Part shown: in pieces, positions 1 through 12,612 of the stretch
Position numbering within the stretch: the stretch's first letter is position 1
Layout: each line of letters opens with the position of its first letter
Source of the DNA: Takakia lepidozioides
Taxonomy: Eukaryota; Streptophyta; Takakiopsida; Takakiales; Takakiaceae
DNA length: 64,000 nucleotides
Direction: 5' to 3'
Assembly: GCA_030704615.1 (NCBI GenBank)
Contig: CM060731.1
Span: 15,624,001 to 15,688,000 of the forward strand
Program-made: the position numbers and the translations under genes
Notes under the pieces: model-generated
Seen by the model: only the letters and a program-made list of their open reading frames with translations
The model's database searches: none
Told to the model about the DNA's origin: nothing

Positions 1-1503
1 TGGATGCAAGCACTGTGGCGGCCTCGCTCCCCACACTCTCGCTAGAACGGATTGCAAAATGCAAGCGAGCTGGCTCGCCCTCAGTCTTCTCTCCACCACC
101 GAGGCCTCGTCTCATATTGCTACCAAAGAAAACCCCCCCCCCCCCCATTATCCCCCAACAGTATTTGACTTCTGCCCTTTTCTCTGACACAGAAGATGAG
201 AGACTGATCAACTTTGGCAACTAGGTGCATGGATCTCCGATCCTTTGCAAATTTGAAGCTTTGTGAATGGACTCTAGAGAACGATGTGAGGTGTAGCCTT
301 GCTGTGATCAAGGTCATTCCAATAATCTATGGCATGTTAGCTAGACCTAACCTCCCCCCCTCCATTATGCTGACTAATGGCTCGGAGGGCTTGGCAGGAT
401 CTTGGGTTACTAAGCACCATGCTACATACTACCCGGAAAAACTCTGTCTTAAGCTAGTGGGCAACCTCTTCGCTGAGATGCCCTTCTAGTTCCATCTTTC
501 CAGCAAAACCACGGTTCATTTCGGGGCTTTCTGGGACAACACCACGGATTTTGACTCGGCCTCAACGGTTCATGTGCTGATGGCTTTCAAATGGGATCAA
601 GATATCATGAGCGAAAAGCCAAGCTCGACCTCCTTTTCTTAGGCCACAAAGCAGTCATTGTCAGACGGATCCTCAGATGGCGCCCCATCCTCGGGCAACT
701 TCCCATCCTCTGGAGGCTTTGCAAGGAGCATCGAGGCTCTCAAGGCAGGCTTCACCTTGGCAGACGCCATCCTCGGTTTCATTGCTGCTCCAGTTCCATC
801 GCCAGCTCCGTCCCCAAATATTCACAAGGACTCAGAGGTGGGTTCCAGCCTTAACGCAGGCTCATCCATGAAGGCCACACTATCTCGCCATCCGCCCCTT
901 CTCCATCCACTGTTGGGGGCTCATCGTCCTTGCTGCAGCCAGGTGCATCGACAGGAGGTGTAATCAATTATTCTCGGACTTCGACCTCTCCTGGGCAAAA
1001 ACCGGCATCCTCTACACCAGGATCTCGGACTCGTGAATCACTTGGCATGATGCCATCCCCTAGGAATGGCAAATCCCCTGCTGAGTCGGAGGACCTGATG
1101 TCAACTGGAAACATCTCAATCTGTGTGCGGCTAAGTCGAAGCTCCAACTGAACTTTGGTGGCTAGTCATCTTCGCTGGTTTTGTGATAGAATCCCATCAC
1201 TATCCCCCCCCTCCCCCCGCAGCTGCTTAAGAGCCATATACTTCGGCTGATTTTTATTTGGGGTGGCCTTACTCGTGGTTAGGCCTCGTGGCAATTCCCC
1301 CTCTCCCCCCAACCAAGGTTTTGGTTAGTAGTATTGTACACCCCCCCCCCCCTACTCCCTATCAGTGCTGGGTGATTCCCCATATGTCATGCCTTTATGG
1401 CCCCTAAGGAGGTTATTTTTTCTTCCTCTCTGTTCTCATTTTGACGCTCCAATAAAGTTTTTTGCAGGGCCTCAATCCCTTTCTTAAAAAAAAAAAAAAA
1501 AAA
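1..1503 (+). mobile_element. 3' part of a retroposon ending in poly(A)
   Basis: The stretch ends in an AATAAA-like signal (about 1451) followed by about 18 A residues at 1486-1503, as expected for the 3' end of a LINE or a processed retrocopy. Several short Ser/Pro-rich open segments lie upstream (for example 658-963), but none is long or recognisable, and C-homopolymers interrupt the frames. The tail just before poly(A) (GGGCCTC...CCCTT..TTAAAA) resembles the tail of the SINE-like unit near 17.5 kb. The 5' end lies outside the window. The family is not identified; the call rests on the tail. Confidence 0.45.
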
Positions 1504-1787
1504 TTCCTGATCAGTGGGGACCGGAGTGATGATACATTCATCTCCAAACAAGAGAGACGAGAGACTCCAGACTCCAGACCGCCAGATCTGGAGGTTTTTC
1601 TAACTCTGGTGAGGCCAAGCGAACCATGGTTACTTGGCCACGGGTAGGGCAAAGCCTTGGGGCCTTCTCTACCTGTCATTGCTATATACTTCCTCCTGCC
1701 TTGTCCTTCAAGCCATCGTCGGTGACAGGGTCTGAAGATTTGGGTAGTTCTCATTGAGGGGAGGTAGCTTTGATAGGCCTTACAAAG

Positions 1788-4725
1788 ATGGCAGGAGATG
1801 AGGAAAAGGATGTGCGAGAAGTGGCAGAAGTAGCAACTCCATCAGCAGCTGTGGAAGAAACAGAGGAGGTCAGCAAAGGGGTCGACGAGGAGGATACAGG
1901 GGCTCAGGTGGCTCCTATTGTAAAGCTGGAGGAAGTTGTCATTAGCACCGGGGAAGAGAACGAAGATGTTCTTCTTGATATGTGAGGCTGGATCTTGCTG
2001 CATCTTTCGGAATCCTTGGTGTGTGTGTCCGATCTGCTGTCTGTTCCAACCCTAAAATCCGTCCATAAGCCGCAAGTATGAATTGGGGGTTTGGAGATTT
2101 TTTTCCCCTCCTTTCACATATTACCCTGCACTGGAGGAGAGACCCGATATGATGCATCTCTTACCTGGACCGATTAGCCGGGAGATTTGAGTGGATGTTG
2201 TGTCATCCCATGATAAAGTAGGACCTTGGAGGATGGTCGGCAGGGGATTTGAATGGAAGCATTTCGTTCCGCCGAATACGCTGCTACTTGGTCATTTCCG
2301 TTCTTAACAGTTCTTTCCTTGAAAGTACAGTTATAATCTGACGCCCCGAATGTGAGTGGCGTGTGTGCAGCAAGGCCAAACTCTATCGATTCGACAAGGA
2401 CGGCACGCAGTGGAAAGAGCGGGGTGTCGGGCAAGTGAAGCTGCTAGAACACAAGCAGTCAAAGAAGATTCGCTTACTTATGCGACAAAGCAGGACCCTC
2501 AAGATCTGTGCCAACCATTTGGGTGTGTGGATCGATTCTTACAGGAAAAATGACTTGATTTGTTCTTTGGGATATAGACGATGCCCTGTCATTGTCTGGT
2601 AGAAGGATCATTGTCGCGTGCATGAAGAATGTTTAAAGCTTCGAAATAAGATCTCACAACAGACTTTTAACTGACTGACTGAATGTGGAAGCCCTAAGGT
2701 TAGGGTTTGTCGGTGTCTGTATGGATTGGGGTAGGCCCTAAAGACAAAGTGGCACTCTAAAGTGTCAGCAATACACTTTGAAAGTGGGATTGTTAAAATG
2801 TTTGTTTTGTCAATTTGCGAAAGCTTTTCCTCTCAACTTTTAAGTTCAATGCCCTCACCCGCACCCTCCTGTCAATACCTGATGCACAACCTCAGGCAAT
2901 CCCTTACATCATGGTAGTAGAAGTTAGGAGCAGTTCATTTTGCAGTGATCGAATGAGACCAGGTGTGTTTTGTGTGGCAGTGATACCATCCACCTCGTTG
3001 CAAGAGCATGCTGGAAGTGACAAGTCATGGGTTTGGCATGCCCCTGATTATTCTGATGGTGAACTTAAGGAGGAACTCTTTTGCATGCGGTTTGGCAGCA
3101 TCGAAAGTAAGTCAATTCTTTTGTATATTTGTATGCTGCGCTATTGTTGGTTCTGGGAAGGTGGAAGGGATTAGAATGGATGAATGTGCCTTGCTTCCGA
3201 CTGTGATATACGATGGCCGGGAAGCAAGGATCTTTAGAAGATCAAGGGTCTTGTAGGTTGTGTTATTGTTGGTTCCAGGAAGGTGTAAGGGATTAGAATT
3301 GATGATTATGCCTTGCTTCCAACTGTGATAAGATGGCCTGCAAGCAAGAAGCTTGAAGATCAATGACCTTGGGCATGGCTACTTTTTGTCTGTCTTGTGC
3401 CTGGTGGGATGACAACTCTGGCCAGTTTCCGTGCGGAGATTGTCTTGTCCACTAGCTCATGGCTAAAAATCGTTGAGTGCATGTGAATCTTATTTTTCTT
3501 ACCATTCACTCGCTCCAGTATGAGGTCGGGTTAGAGATATTAGCCCATAATTCTGTAGAAGGCTAGTCTCAAGCCGGCTTGAAGTTCACACTGGTGTTTG
3601 TTTAGGAGGCAACCGAGCATGGTATGTTGTTTTAGTCAGGTGATGGGTTCAGTTCTACTCCCTTGTGCATATTGATTTTTTTCATGAGAAATATGCAGAT
3701 AAGTCTCCGGAAGGTTTGTTGGTTTGGATGCACGTGTTTGCTGCTGATGAAAGGTGTGCATTAGGACCTTTATGGGAATGGGTAAGCATGCTAATGTTTG
3801 CAACGGTATGTAGACAAAGATTATTTGTTGTGAGTGTTGTAAGGTAAAAAGTGGCCATGATTTTTCTAGGTTACCTTCTGCACGGCCGGCTACTGGTTTC
3901 TTGGTGTAAAAGTGTCGGAAGATTGTGTTGGGTTTAACTGTTGAGAGTGGTGGACAAGATTGTGTCCCATCTGAAAATTAGATGCCGTTTTTACCTGCAA
4001 TCATGGTTTTTACATGAAATTTGTCAATAGGGTGTGTCCACAATGCATTCAAGGGAACTATGAACTCTTACTGGACATCGATAAAAAATCTCCCATACCT
4101 GGCTAGGCCATGTCCAGTCACTGGACACAAAATTCCTTCAACCTATTCATCACATGAACTGTGTGTACGGACTTGTTCGTCGACTTAAGTCTTATGTCGA
4201 ATGTAGACAAGGTAACAGATGCTAATCCCACTGTTTGGCGAGATTTAGTCATCTATGTGGGAGGTCTGTGTAGCTTAGGATGAATATTGTACAACTGTGA
4301 TATCCATTTGACACACCTGTGCTTAATTTTTGTCACGTGTTGTCTGCAGCTGTTGCAACAAGTGTGTGAGCCTTTCAGGCCATTTTTCTCTGCACCTGAA
4401 TTTAACACCTCCCTTTTCAGTATCTTGTAGCTCAACTGCCTCCCTGCTTTGCTACAAGTAAAACTATATGTGCAGTAATTGTCCCCTCTAATTTTTGTCC
4501 TCAACATCAGGTGCACAGAAATTCAAGACTGCGTTTGAGGAGGCCCAGGAAAAGGTGTCTGAGAAGTCGGAGGAGCATGATGAGGCTGCAGACTCAGCTG
4601 CGAAGCTCCTCAAAAACTTGAAGGTGGAGGATAAAGCAAAGAAAGAGGAGGCTGCTAATGTCACTGATCAGAAATCTAATGAGCTCACAAGTTCTAATGG
4701 GCATGAAGGCAAAAGCTTAGAGTAG
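1788..4725 (+). CDS. RANBP1: Ran-binding protein 1 (RanBP1), four exons
   Basis: Exons 1788-1981, 2371-2522, 2981-3106 and 4511-4725 join in frame to 228 residues; every intron starts GT and ends AG. The protein has an acidic N-terminus, then a RanBD domain with the family landmarks [54 protein letters not shown] and RFGS, followed by a Lys/Glu-rich helical tail. RanBP1 binds Ran-GTP in the cytoplasm and stimulates RanGAP, which releases cargo after nuclear export. The start is the first ATG after the retroposon tail and gives a normal family length. Intron 3 is 1.4 kb and holds a tandem duplication near 3143-3360. No frame damage is seen, so the gene looks functional. Confidence 0.93.
3143..3365. 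repeat. Two-copy tandem repeat (about 110 bp) in RanBP1 intron 3
   Basis: Two adjacent diverged copies of a unit of about 110 bp start with TTGTTGGTTC and share GGATTAGAAT, TGCCTTGCTTCC and the closing GAAGATCAA. Each unit also contains an internal inverted pair (CCTTGCTTCC near GGAAGCAAGG). Confidence 0.7.
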
Positions 4726-5421
4726 AGTTGGGATTAACTTGTGTGTGATAAGGAAGAACAAGATAAATGTATCACACGCTTGATAGCGCATGATGCACAT
4801 AGTCCATATTGCCCCCGTTGTGTAGGTTTGTTTGGAGGTTCTCTTTTTCTTGTACTACAGTCATATTCTGACATGTTAAGAAATCTATGTAGTAGTCCTG
4901 GCCTATGTGGGATCTGTTGCTCATTTCCTAAGGATGCATCTTTCCAGGTGTATTGGTTGGTGGTGCAAGGCTTTCTTTGAGCTGGTCAGTGACGGTTTGG
5001 ATGCACGTTCTTGGGAGTAGTAAAACTACTGTTCTTAGATGACACGGTTTTGTATGACTGCCTTAAACAAACTCTAACTGCCACAACTCAAAATAACATA
5101 TCTAATGGAGGAACATATCTAATGGAGGAGGTGTACACTGTAGAAGCAAGCATTTCTGCGACAATAAGCAGCTCTTTTGATCAAAACTGTCCTTGATAAC
5201 GACCAACCAAAGTTATCTGTGGTCCAGCAAGGGAGTGCATGTTGAAGTGTCCAGGAACATCATGAGCAGTTTGTCGAAATATCTCGTCACCAGCCCCAAG
5301 AAAATCTCTCCACGAGTGTTTCACAAAAGGACAGCAGGGAGGTGTGGAAGTCCGACAAATGAAAACCCAGAGGGAGCACTGAGACAGAAAGATGTGCGAG
5401 AACATACACAAGAAACAGAAC
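4726..5421. other. Intergenic spacer between RanBP1 and histone H4
   Basis: This holds the RanBP1 3' untranslated region and upstream DNA of H4. Short open frames here show no recognisable protein features. Confidence 0.5.
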
Positions 5422-6077
<656 letters not shown>

Positions 6078-7930
6078 GGGACATTGCTCGGAATCTTTCT
6101 CAAAATGGTGTTATTGAACACCACCTTTCGTGAGCTTGTATCAACTCTGTCGACGTGTTTGAGGTGTTAGATTCTGACGGTCATACAACATTTTAAGGTG
6201 GATTTTAGTGAGAGTCTCTGACTTGGTTCACATTGATCTACGGTTTGTGGCGTTCTGTGCTTGCTTCAGTTTTGGATGTTGCCCGCGGGAGGTGTTGTTT
6301 TTGTTGATATACATTATTGCATTGATAGTAATAGATAAACCTTGTCAGTAAGAGTGCCCACAAAACAGTAAAGTAGTTGTGGACTCTGTTTCAGGCCATC
6401 TTGGCAGTGATGATATGACTGTTGATGTAAGGTCGCAGTGTAGGGTTTTGCAGATATGAGATCAGAATCCTCTGAAGCTCCCTGCTGGTAGTTTATTTAA
6501 TTGGCCTGTTAATTTGTTTCCTCAGTGCTAGATGGGGTTGCTGATTTCTCTGGGCATACTAAACATACTGTGCCTGTTAGTTTGAGATGGCTGTGACATT
6601 CGGCACTATTGGTGTTGTGGCTGTGAAGGGCAGGATTCAGGGACTTGACTATTTAGCCTCTGTCCATGTAGTACTTTGGTGCGCAGCATACTATCTGTAT
6701 TGCAATATGAAACTGGTGATCTGGATAGTGAAGGTGTTTCCACAACAGTGTCCAATCCCTTCATTTCAGTGATAAGGTGGGGGATCTATAAGCAACTGTT
6801 GACCCATTCCCCTAGGTGTCATCCATTAGAGTCATGGGCCCAACAGATCACACATGTAGTTTCTGCTTCTATAATTCATCCCTGTAGAATATGTATCTTC
6901 CCCTCTGGGCAGAATCTTTGAAAATTTATAAGAAATTTAGAAATGTGATTGGATTTGGGTTGGCACTAAAAGCTCTAGGAAAGGAAAATCTAACGTGCAA
7001 TTGTCCTTTGAAACCTCAAAGTGGCAAAGGGGTAGTTTCTAGTCCTTCTCCTTCTCTTCTGTTCTTGAGCTTCTGGCAGACTGACTATACTTTTGGTCAT
7101 TGGGTAGTGCCTCATTTCTCATCCTTCATAGTTGTATCAGGAGGTTATTTTTTCCTTGCCTTCATCCAATAATTTCTGGCCCTTCCATTGGCCATCCTCA
7201 AAAATAAAATAAAAATAGCCACCAACAATGGAAATTTCTGATACCTACGGTACATTTTGTGGAACATTGTTCTGCTGGACCGTCCGTTGTGAGCATACAT
7301 GAAGGCACCCTAAATCTGGCATATTTGATACCCTTCTGGCTCAACCATAAATATAGGTCTAGCCCATGTTAGCCAAGGGAACGAAAGGAAAGAGATGTTG
7401 GGGAGTACCTACTAAAAGCGTCCATCCATGTGGGAGGAGCCAGGCCCGCTAAAAAAGGAGTTGGTAGGGTGCTAAGAAAAAAAATGGTTGGATTTCACTC
7501 AAGCATTTCCAATGTCATGTGGAGCTTGGTGGCGGAGTAATGGTTTTGGACTTTAGCATGACATGGTAGAGGGCTGCGCTACAAACATGGTACGCAATCG
7601 CAAGAAGTCCTTCTGCCTCTCTTTCTTCCTTCACTTTATATGTCGCGGCCTTCACAGCATAATTTGCTCGTCTCATCCCGGTTATAGCTTACTCTTTGAA
7701 AAAAATGGATGGTTGGGGCAGGGTATACCAATAGGTTTGAAAACCATCTCGGATACAGGGTCTCATTAAATACATGAATTTTGTTTTGTCCGGTCCTCAA
7801 TCTTCTGGTTATGCTATCTTAAAAAATGCCAATTCCATGGTACCCAGTTATGGGATTCATCCATTTTTATTCTAGCGAGGACCGAAGATCGGAAGCTAGT
7901 TTAGCGTAGAGCAGGAATAGGGTGCTATAG
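6078..7930. other. Intergenic region, no recognisable gene
   Basis: After the H4 3' untranslated region, I see only short AT-rich open frames (for example 6587-6772) without family features. Around 7904-7944 a sequence of about 40 bases (GTAGAGCA.GAATAGGGTGC) recurs near 36490, so this part belongs to a dispersed repeat that runs into the PPR relic. Confidence 0.5.
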
Positions 7931-7974
7931 TGCCATGTCATCGTCGTCGTCGATTTCTTTGAAACCTGCCCGAA

Positions 7975-10796
7975 ATGCCCAATAAGCAACGCGGGGAAGG
8001 GATGCCCCCGCGTGCTCGAGCTTCTGAAAGAGGATCAAGAGAGGGAGTCCACAATGCCTCTTCTAGTACTTCTGCGCATGTGAAGATGCTTTGTGAGGCA
8101 GACAAACTGACAGAGGCTCTACAGACTTTAAACCAAGGAGGCATTCAGATACCTATGTCTGTCTCTTGCTTAAGTGCATCAAGATGAAAGGTCTGGAAGC
8201 TGGAAAGCAGGTGCACACACACATTATCCAAAATGGATTCACGCCAAATGTTTTTCTACTCAATACCCTTGTCAACATGTACGTTAAGGGCGGGAGCATC
8301 ATGGATGCTCACCAAGCATTCAACAGAATGCCTCAACGATCTTGATCACGTGGAATATAATGTTGGCAGGATTTACCAAGCATGGGTGTGATAGGAATGA
8401 TTTTGAGACCTATGAGCAGATTATGCGCAAAGGGGTGAAACCCAACCACATCCGATTTGTTTGTGTTTGCAATGTGTGTGCAAGCCTGGAAAAGGGGAAA
8501 GAGGTCCATGGTGACATTGTCAAAGCTGGAATTGTACCATATGTCATTCATATGTCACTCACGATGGTGGGACAACTGCAATCGCAAGGTGTGGCTTTTT
8601 CTTAATGTACGATGTGAAGAAGTTTGTCCATCCTGCACATGTGGGCTCTTGGCTCCTGTTAGTACCATGATTTGATATTCTTCCTGATTATGTTTACAAG
8701 GTTCTTGGGAGAGTCAGCTCGGTCTTAGCAGGCTGTGTTTCAATCTATGCCTACTCAGCTGCACCGTGTTGGTTCTCACAGACCAATCCGACATCACCTG
8801 ACACAAGCAACACACATAAGGGGTCCTTTTGGGTTGATGGTCAAATCCTCCATGGATCATGCCACAAGGTCAAGGACATTGTGGTGAGGGATTCAATGTG
8901 GTGAGGGCACCTTCTTCGGCCTATTTCAGCCTGTTTTGCCCTCTCATGAAACCACATCTTGTTCAAGCATATTGTTAAAGACTCGACATGCATCCACCAG
9001 ACTCCCACACTTGACATACATGCTGAGAAGGGTGTTTCCCACACGGACATCTGACTCAAAGCCAGCTTCAATGATATGGGCATGGACCATCACACCTTCT
9101 AGTTGCATTTGCCGAAAGAGCTGAAATGCCTCTTCTGTGAGCATTCCATGAAATCACATCTCGCTTAGACATTTTTCAAACATCTTTCGCGCATCCACCA
9201 AACTCCCACACTTGGCATACATATGGACAAGGCTAGTTCATACATAAACATCTGATTCAAATCCAGCTCTGACAATGTGGGCATGACTGCCCTAGAGCTG
9301 CTGGGCTGGCACACCTTTTGAGGATGCAAATGAGAGTGACCTTTACGGGCTCTACACCTTCTTGTGGCATTTGCCCAAAGAGTTCAAATGCCTCTTCACC
9401 ATGCCCTTGCTCAGTACATTGCAGTCCAAGAGACCATGTCTCATTTCGGCATTTTGGCATCAAATGCCAAAATCCATGCCTTTGCACAAATCATACATTC
9501 ATCTTTTCCCTTGCTGCTAGCAACTGACAATGACAACCTAAGAAACACCCAATCACACTAGTTCCTATGCTGAATTGCGTCTACTGCTCTCTGTTATCTA
9601 ACAGGGATTCAACTTTTTGCCTCCGTTGTCCCACCATTGACTGGGTCCAACAAAGTATTCATTCCACACCTTCGCTCTGTTACCTGTTTTCGGATACTTT
9701 GCTGTTATTACATTGGCAGTATCATGTCAAAGTCACTCCAAACCATATTCACTCAACCAGCTAACTTTCAGAATTCAACATGAAAATTTAGGGCCGACTC
9801 TAACAAGAGGGAAAAACAGGGTGAAATGTGTTGAACAAGGTGCCTGAACATTAGCAGTGTCTTGTTCTATCATTTGTGCCGCTGTCGCTACTGTTTCCAG
9901 TTTACCATCTACCTAACGACCTAACTTGCATAATTCAATATGCATCTCAGGTCCGAGTCAATGTGATGATCGCAGGATATGCCCAACATAGTTGTCATAG
10001 GGAGGTCCTGCAATTATTTGAAGGAATGCAAAAGAAAGGCTTGAAGCCGGACAGTATCACCTTTATATGTGTTTTCTCTGCCTGCAGCCACACTGACCTA
10101 CTGAATGAAGGAAGATGCTACTTCGATTCCCAGAGTGAAGATCATGATATCAATCTGACAGTAAAGCACTTTGGCTGCATGGTGGACCTTCTTGGACGTG
10201 CGGGACAACTGGATGAGGCAGTGGACCTGATTAATAAAATGCCAATCAATCCAAATGTTGTGGTGTGGAAGACCTTGCTTGGTGCCTGCAGAATCCATGG
10301 CAATGTGGAGATGGCTGAATGTGTGAAAATCTATCCTCAAGTGGGATGAACATGATGCCACGACTTATGTGGTGCTATATCAAACATCCATGCTGCAGCT
10401 GGCAGGTGGGATGATACTGCAAATGTGAGAAGAATGATGAAGGTCAGAGGGGTTAGAAAGGAGCAGATGACAAGTTGCATCCAAGAATTAAGGAAATCCA
10501 TGCTGGGCTTAGAAGATTGTCTGGGCAGATGAAGGAGGCGGGGTATGTGCCTGACACACGTTTTTTATTGAATGATGTGGAGGAAAGGAATTTTCTCTTA
10601 GCCACCACAGTGAGAAGCTGGCCATTGGTTTTGGGCTGATCAGCACGACTCATCAAGAATCTTCGAGTGTGTGGAGACTGCCACACCTCCACCAAATTCA
10701 TCTCAAAGATTGTTGGCCGAGCAATTGTTGTATGGGACGCTAACTACTTTCCACCACTTTGAAGATGGGATTTGTTCTTGTGGTGATTACTGGTGA
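7975..10796 (+). pseudogene. PPR-DYW protein gene, broken and rearranged
   Basis: Forward pieces at about 8080-8590 and 9945-10796 encode pentatricopeptide repeats (GKQVHTHIIQNGF, NTLVNMYVKGGS, ITWNIMLAGFTKHG; later NVMIAGYAQH, GCMVDLLGRAGQLDEA, VVVWKTLLGACRIHGNVE). A DYW deaminase-like end follows, with HSEK, the CGDCH zinc motif, FHHFEDG and a terminal CGDYW before TGA (10794-10796). DYW-class PPR proteins edit organellar RNA. The frame changes near 8140, 8340, 10350 and several times in the DYW region, and the middle (about 8600-9490) is foreign or inverted. It cannot give one protein, so I call it a pseudogene. A gene with many introns is less likely, because PPR genes usually lack them. 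Confidence 0.85.
8940..9490 (-). pseudogene. PPR segment in inverted orientation inside the PPR-DYW relic
   Basis: Read on the minus strand, this stretch encodes PPR units (EEAFELFGQMPQEGVEP, then SKRDVISWN in a shifted frame, EEAFQLFRQMQLEGV, VGNTLLSMYVKCGSLVDA). It has stops and frame changes. It lies between two forward PPR pieces. Either the centre of the gene was inverted or a second PPR fragment landed there. Confidence 0.75.
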
Positions 10797-11420
10797 AAGG
10801 ATGTTTTCTTGGAAAGATGCTAGTGTCTTGCTTCATTCATTGATCTGTGTAGCTACTCAGACCATCCACCATTTCCTGATAGTGGGGTCTACCCGGCATA
10901 GGTAGGAAGTCAGCCCACAATTGCACTTGACTGAAGGGGTGATTTTTGACTAATTCTGGTGACAATGGATGGAAATCAGAGTGCTGTCCTACTTCTGGGT
11001 TTGGGTGGTGGAGCTTCTCCAAAGCTTGAAGATGGAAGTGAATATGAATTTTAATGAGCTTGATGAGAGGGGCAGCCCTGTGCACAAGTTTGTTCAGCAT
11101 CTTAAATTTGGACATGTTTGTTTGTTTCTCGTGGTGTGGCTTTGGATGGAGCCCTTGAGGAACTTACATGAATATTGTCAAAAGCTAGCGTTAACCCACC
11201 AAGATCCAATCCCACGGTGGATGCTTGAAAGTTCATATAGTGAATGTAAGGGTATTTGGGTATGTTGATATTGATTGATGCGGCTTGTGAAAATTGAACA
11301 TTGAAATACAGATCCGCCATTTTTCTTCCAGAAAAAAACAAAACACGGGATCTCTGCATGTAACACAGTGGGGATGACCCACCATTTTTTTGTGAAAAAT
11401 TGAACGCAGTTCTCAGAATT
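10797..11420. other. Intergenic region downstream of the PPR relic
   Basis: Short open frames only (for example 10969-11268). No domain, repeat or RNA gene could be supported. Confidence 0.4.
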
Positions 11421-11645
11421 CGTCACTAATGGTGTGGAGCAACGCGAAGCCCTAGTTTATTTTATTTTTTCTAGCATTTTCGTGTATTTGAAACTACACA
11501 AGAGTGCTTGTGGCTTGGTGGTAAGCCACTCATGTATTGGCCTGTGGGGCTGGGGTTCAAACGTTCACCCTATCATCTATCTCTCTGCCTTCCAGGCTGA
11601 GCCCCTATCATATACACTAAGTTTACAACTATTGTTTTAGCCAAA
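11420..11645 (+). mobile_element. tRNA-derived SINE
   Basis: Starts near CACTAATGGTGTGGAGCAACG. It has an A-box-like GTGGCTTGGTGGTAAGCC (about 11509) and a B-box-like GGGGTTCAAACG (about 11551), spaced as in Pol III promoters. The same start (GGAGCAACGCGTAGCCCTAG) occurs near 36810, ahead of another A-box-like GTAGCCAAGTGGTAATGGG, so it is a family. Confidence 0.55.
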
Positions 11646-12455
11646 TGCCCACTTAATTAATTAATTTCCTATTATATTGGACATTCTTAATGTTGTGCAC
11701 CTAATCTCCCCAACCATTGTAAACGTGTTGTTACTAATAAGACATAGCATTCCACTCAGGATCTGTCCATCTGTTATGTTCTTAACTACCATCACCATCA
11801 CCAACCCCTACCCCTATATTATCTAGAACCGTCTCTACGCCATCCACGTTCGCTCCGGATCTTCCTCGGATATAACACCCTTACAATCACGATGCCCGGT
11901 TCTCTAGCCGGTTAGGAAGCTGGATGGCTTTTGTCGGTTCCCTTCCATAGCCGGTTCCTACGGGTCTACACTTTCCAGTTATGCATATGTGCATAACCGG
12001 CAAATAACCGCCGGATATGCATGTCCAGATGCCATACCCGGCCAACATTGGTCTGGAGGAGACAATTGGCTTTTAGAGGTGTGAACTTGCTTTGAGGTTG
12101 TAGGCCAACTTGTCTTGCTTGCAAAGGTGGTGGGTGTCTCCTCAGCTACTTCATCCGGACAGTAGGTTCTTTTGGACCCACTGGCCAAACAACTGTTGCG
12201 TTGCTTCACAGCCGGTACTCCAGACAAGCATCATTTCAATCATACCCAGGCCACACATGGCATATGCGTTGCTTCAACGGAGTTCCCATAATATGGGCCA
12301 TTGGCACTCAGCAGTGTCAGGCCCTTCTAACACTGGCGGGCCGTCCGCTCAACCTAGTTTTCTAACGCAAGAGAAATTACATTGTGGAGATGGAAGTGCA
12401 TTCCGTTTCATGAATGCGGCAGCCTGGATTAGGGCACGAGAATGGGAAGGCGTCA
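11646..12455. repeat. Diverged repeat DNA rich in CCGGTT motifs
   Basis: CCGGTT/AACCGG motifs recur (about 11900-12010) and again around 13550-13760 and 15970. The 174-residue open frame at 12110-12634 crosses a tandem repeat and has no family features. Confidence 0.4.
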
Positions 12456-12612
12456 CAAGAGCAGGAAAAGGAGGAAAACACCTAATAAATTATGTACGCC
12501 AACAGGCGAATCCAACAGCCGCCTCACAGCATTGCCACAAGAGCAGGAAAAAGAGGAAAACACCTAACAAATTACGTATGCCAGCATGCGAATCCAACAG
12601 CCGCCTCACAAT
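12456..12612. repeat. Two-copy tandem repeat of about 79 bp
   Basis: Two nearly identical units each contain CAAGAGCAGGAAAA, GGAAAACACCTAA, AATTA.GTA and GCGAATCCAACAGCCGCC. They lie directly before the left end of the long-TIR element. Confidence 0.75.
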
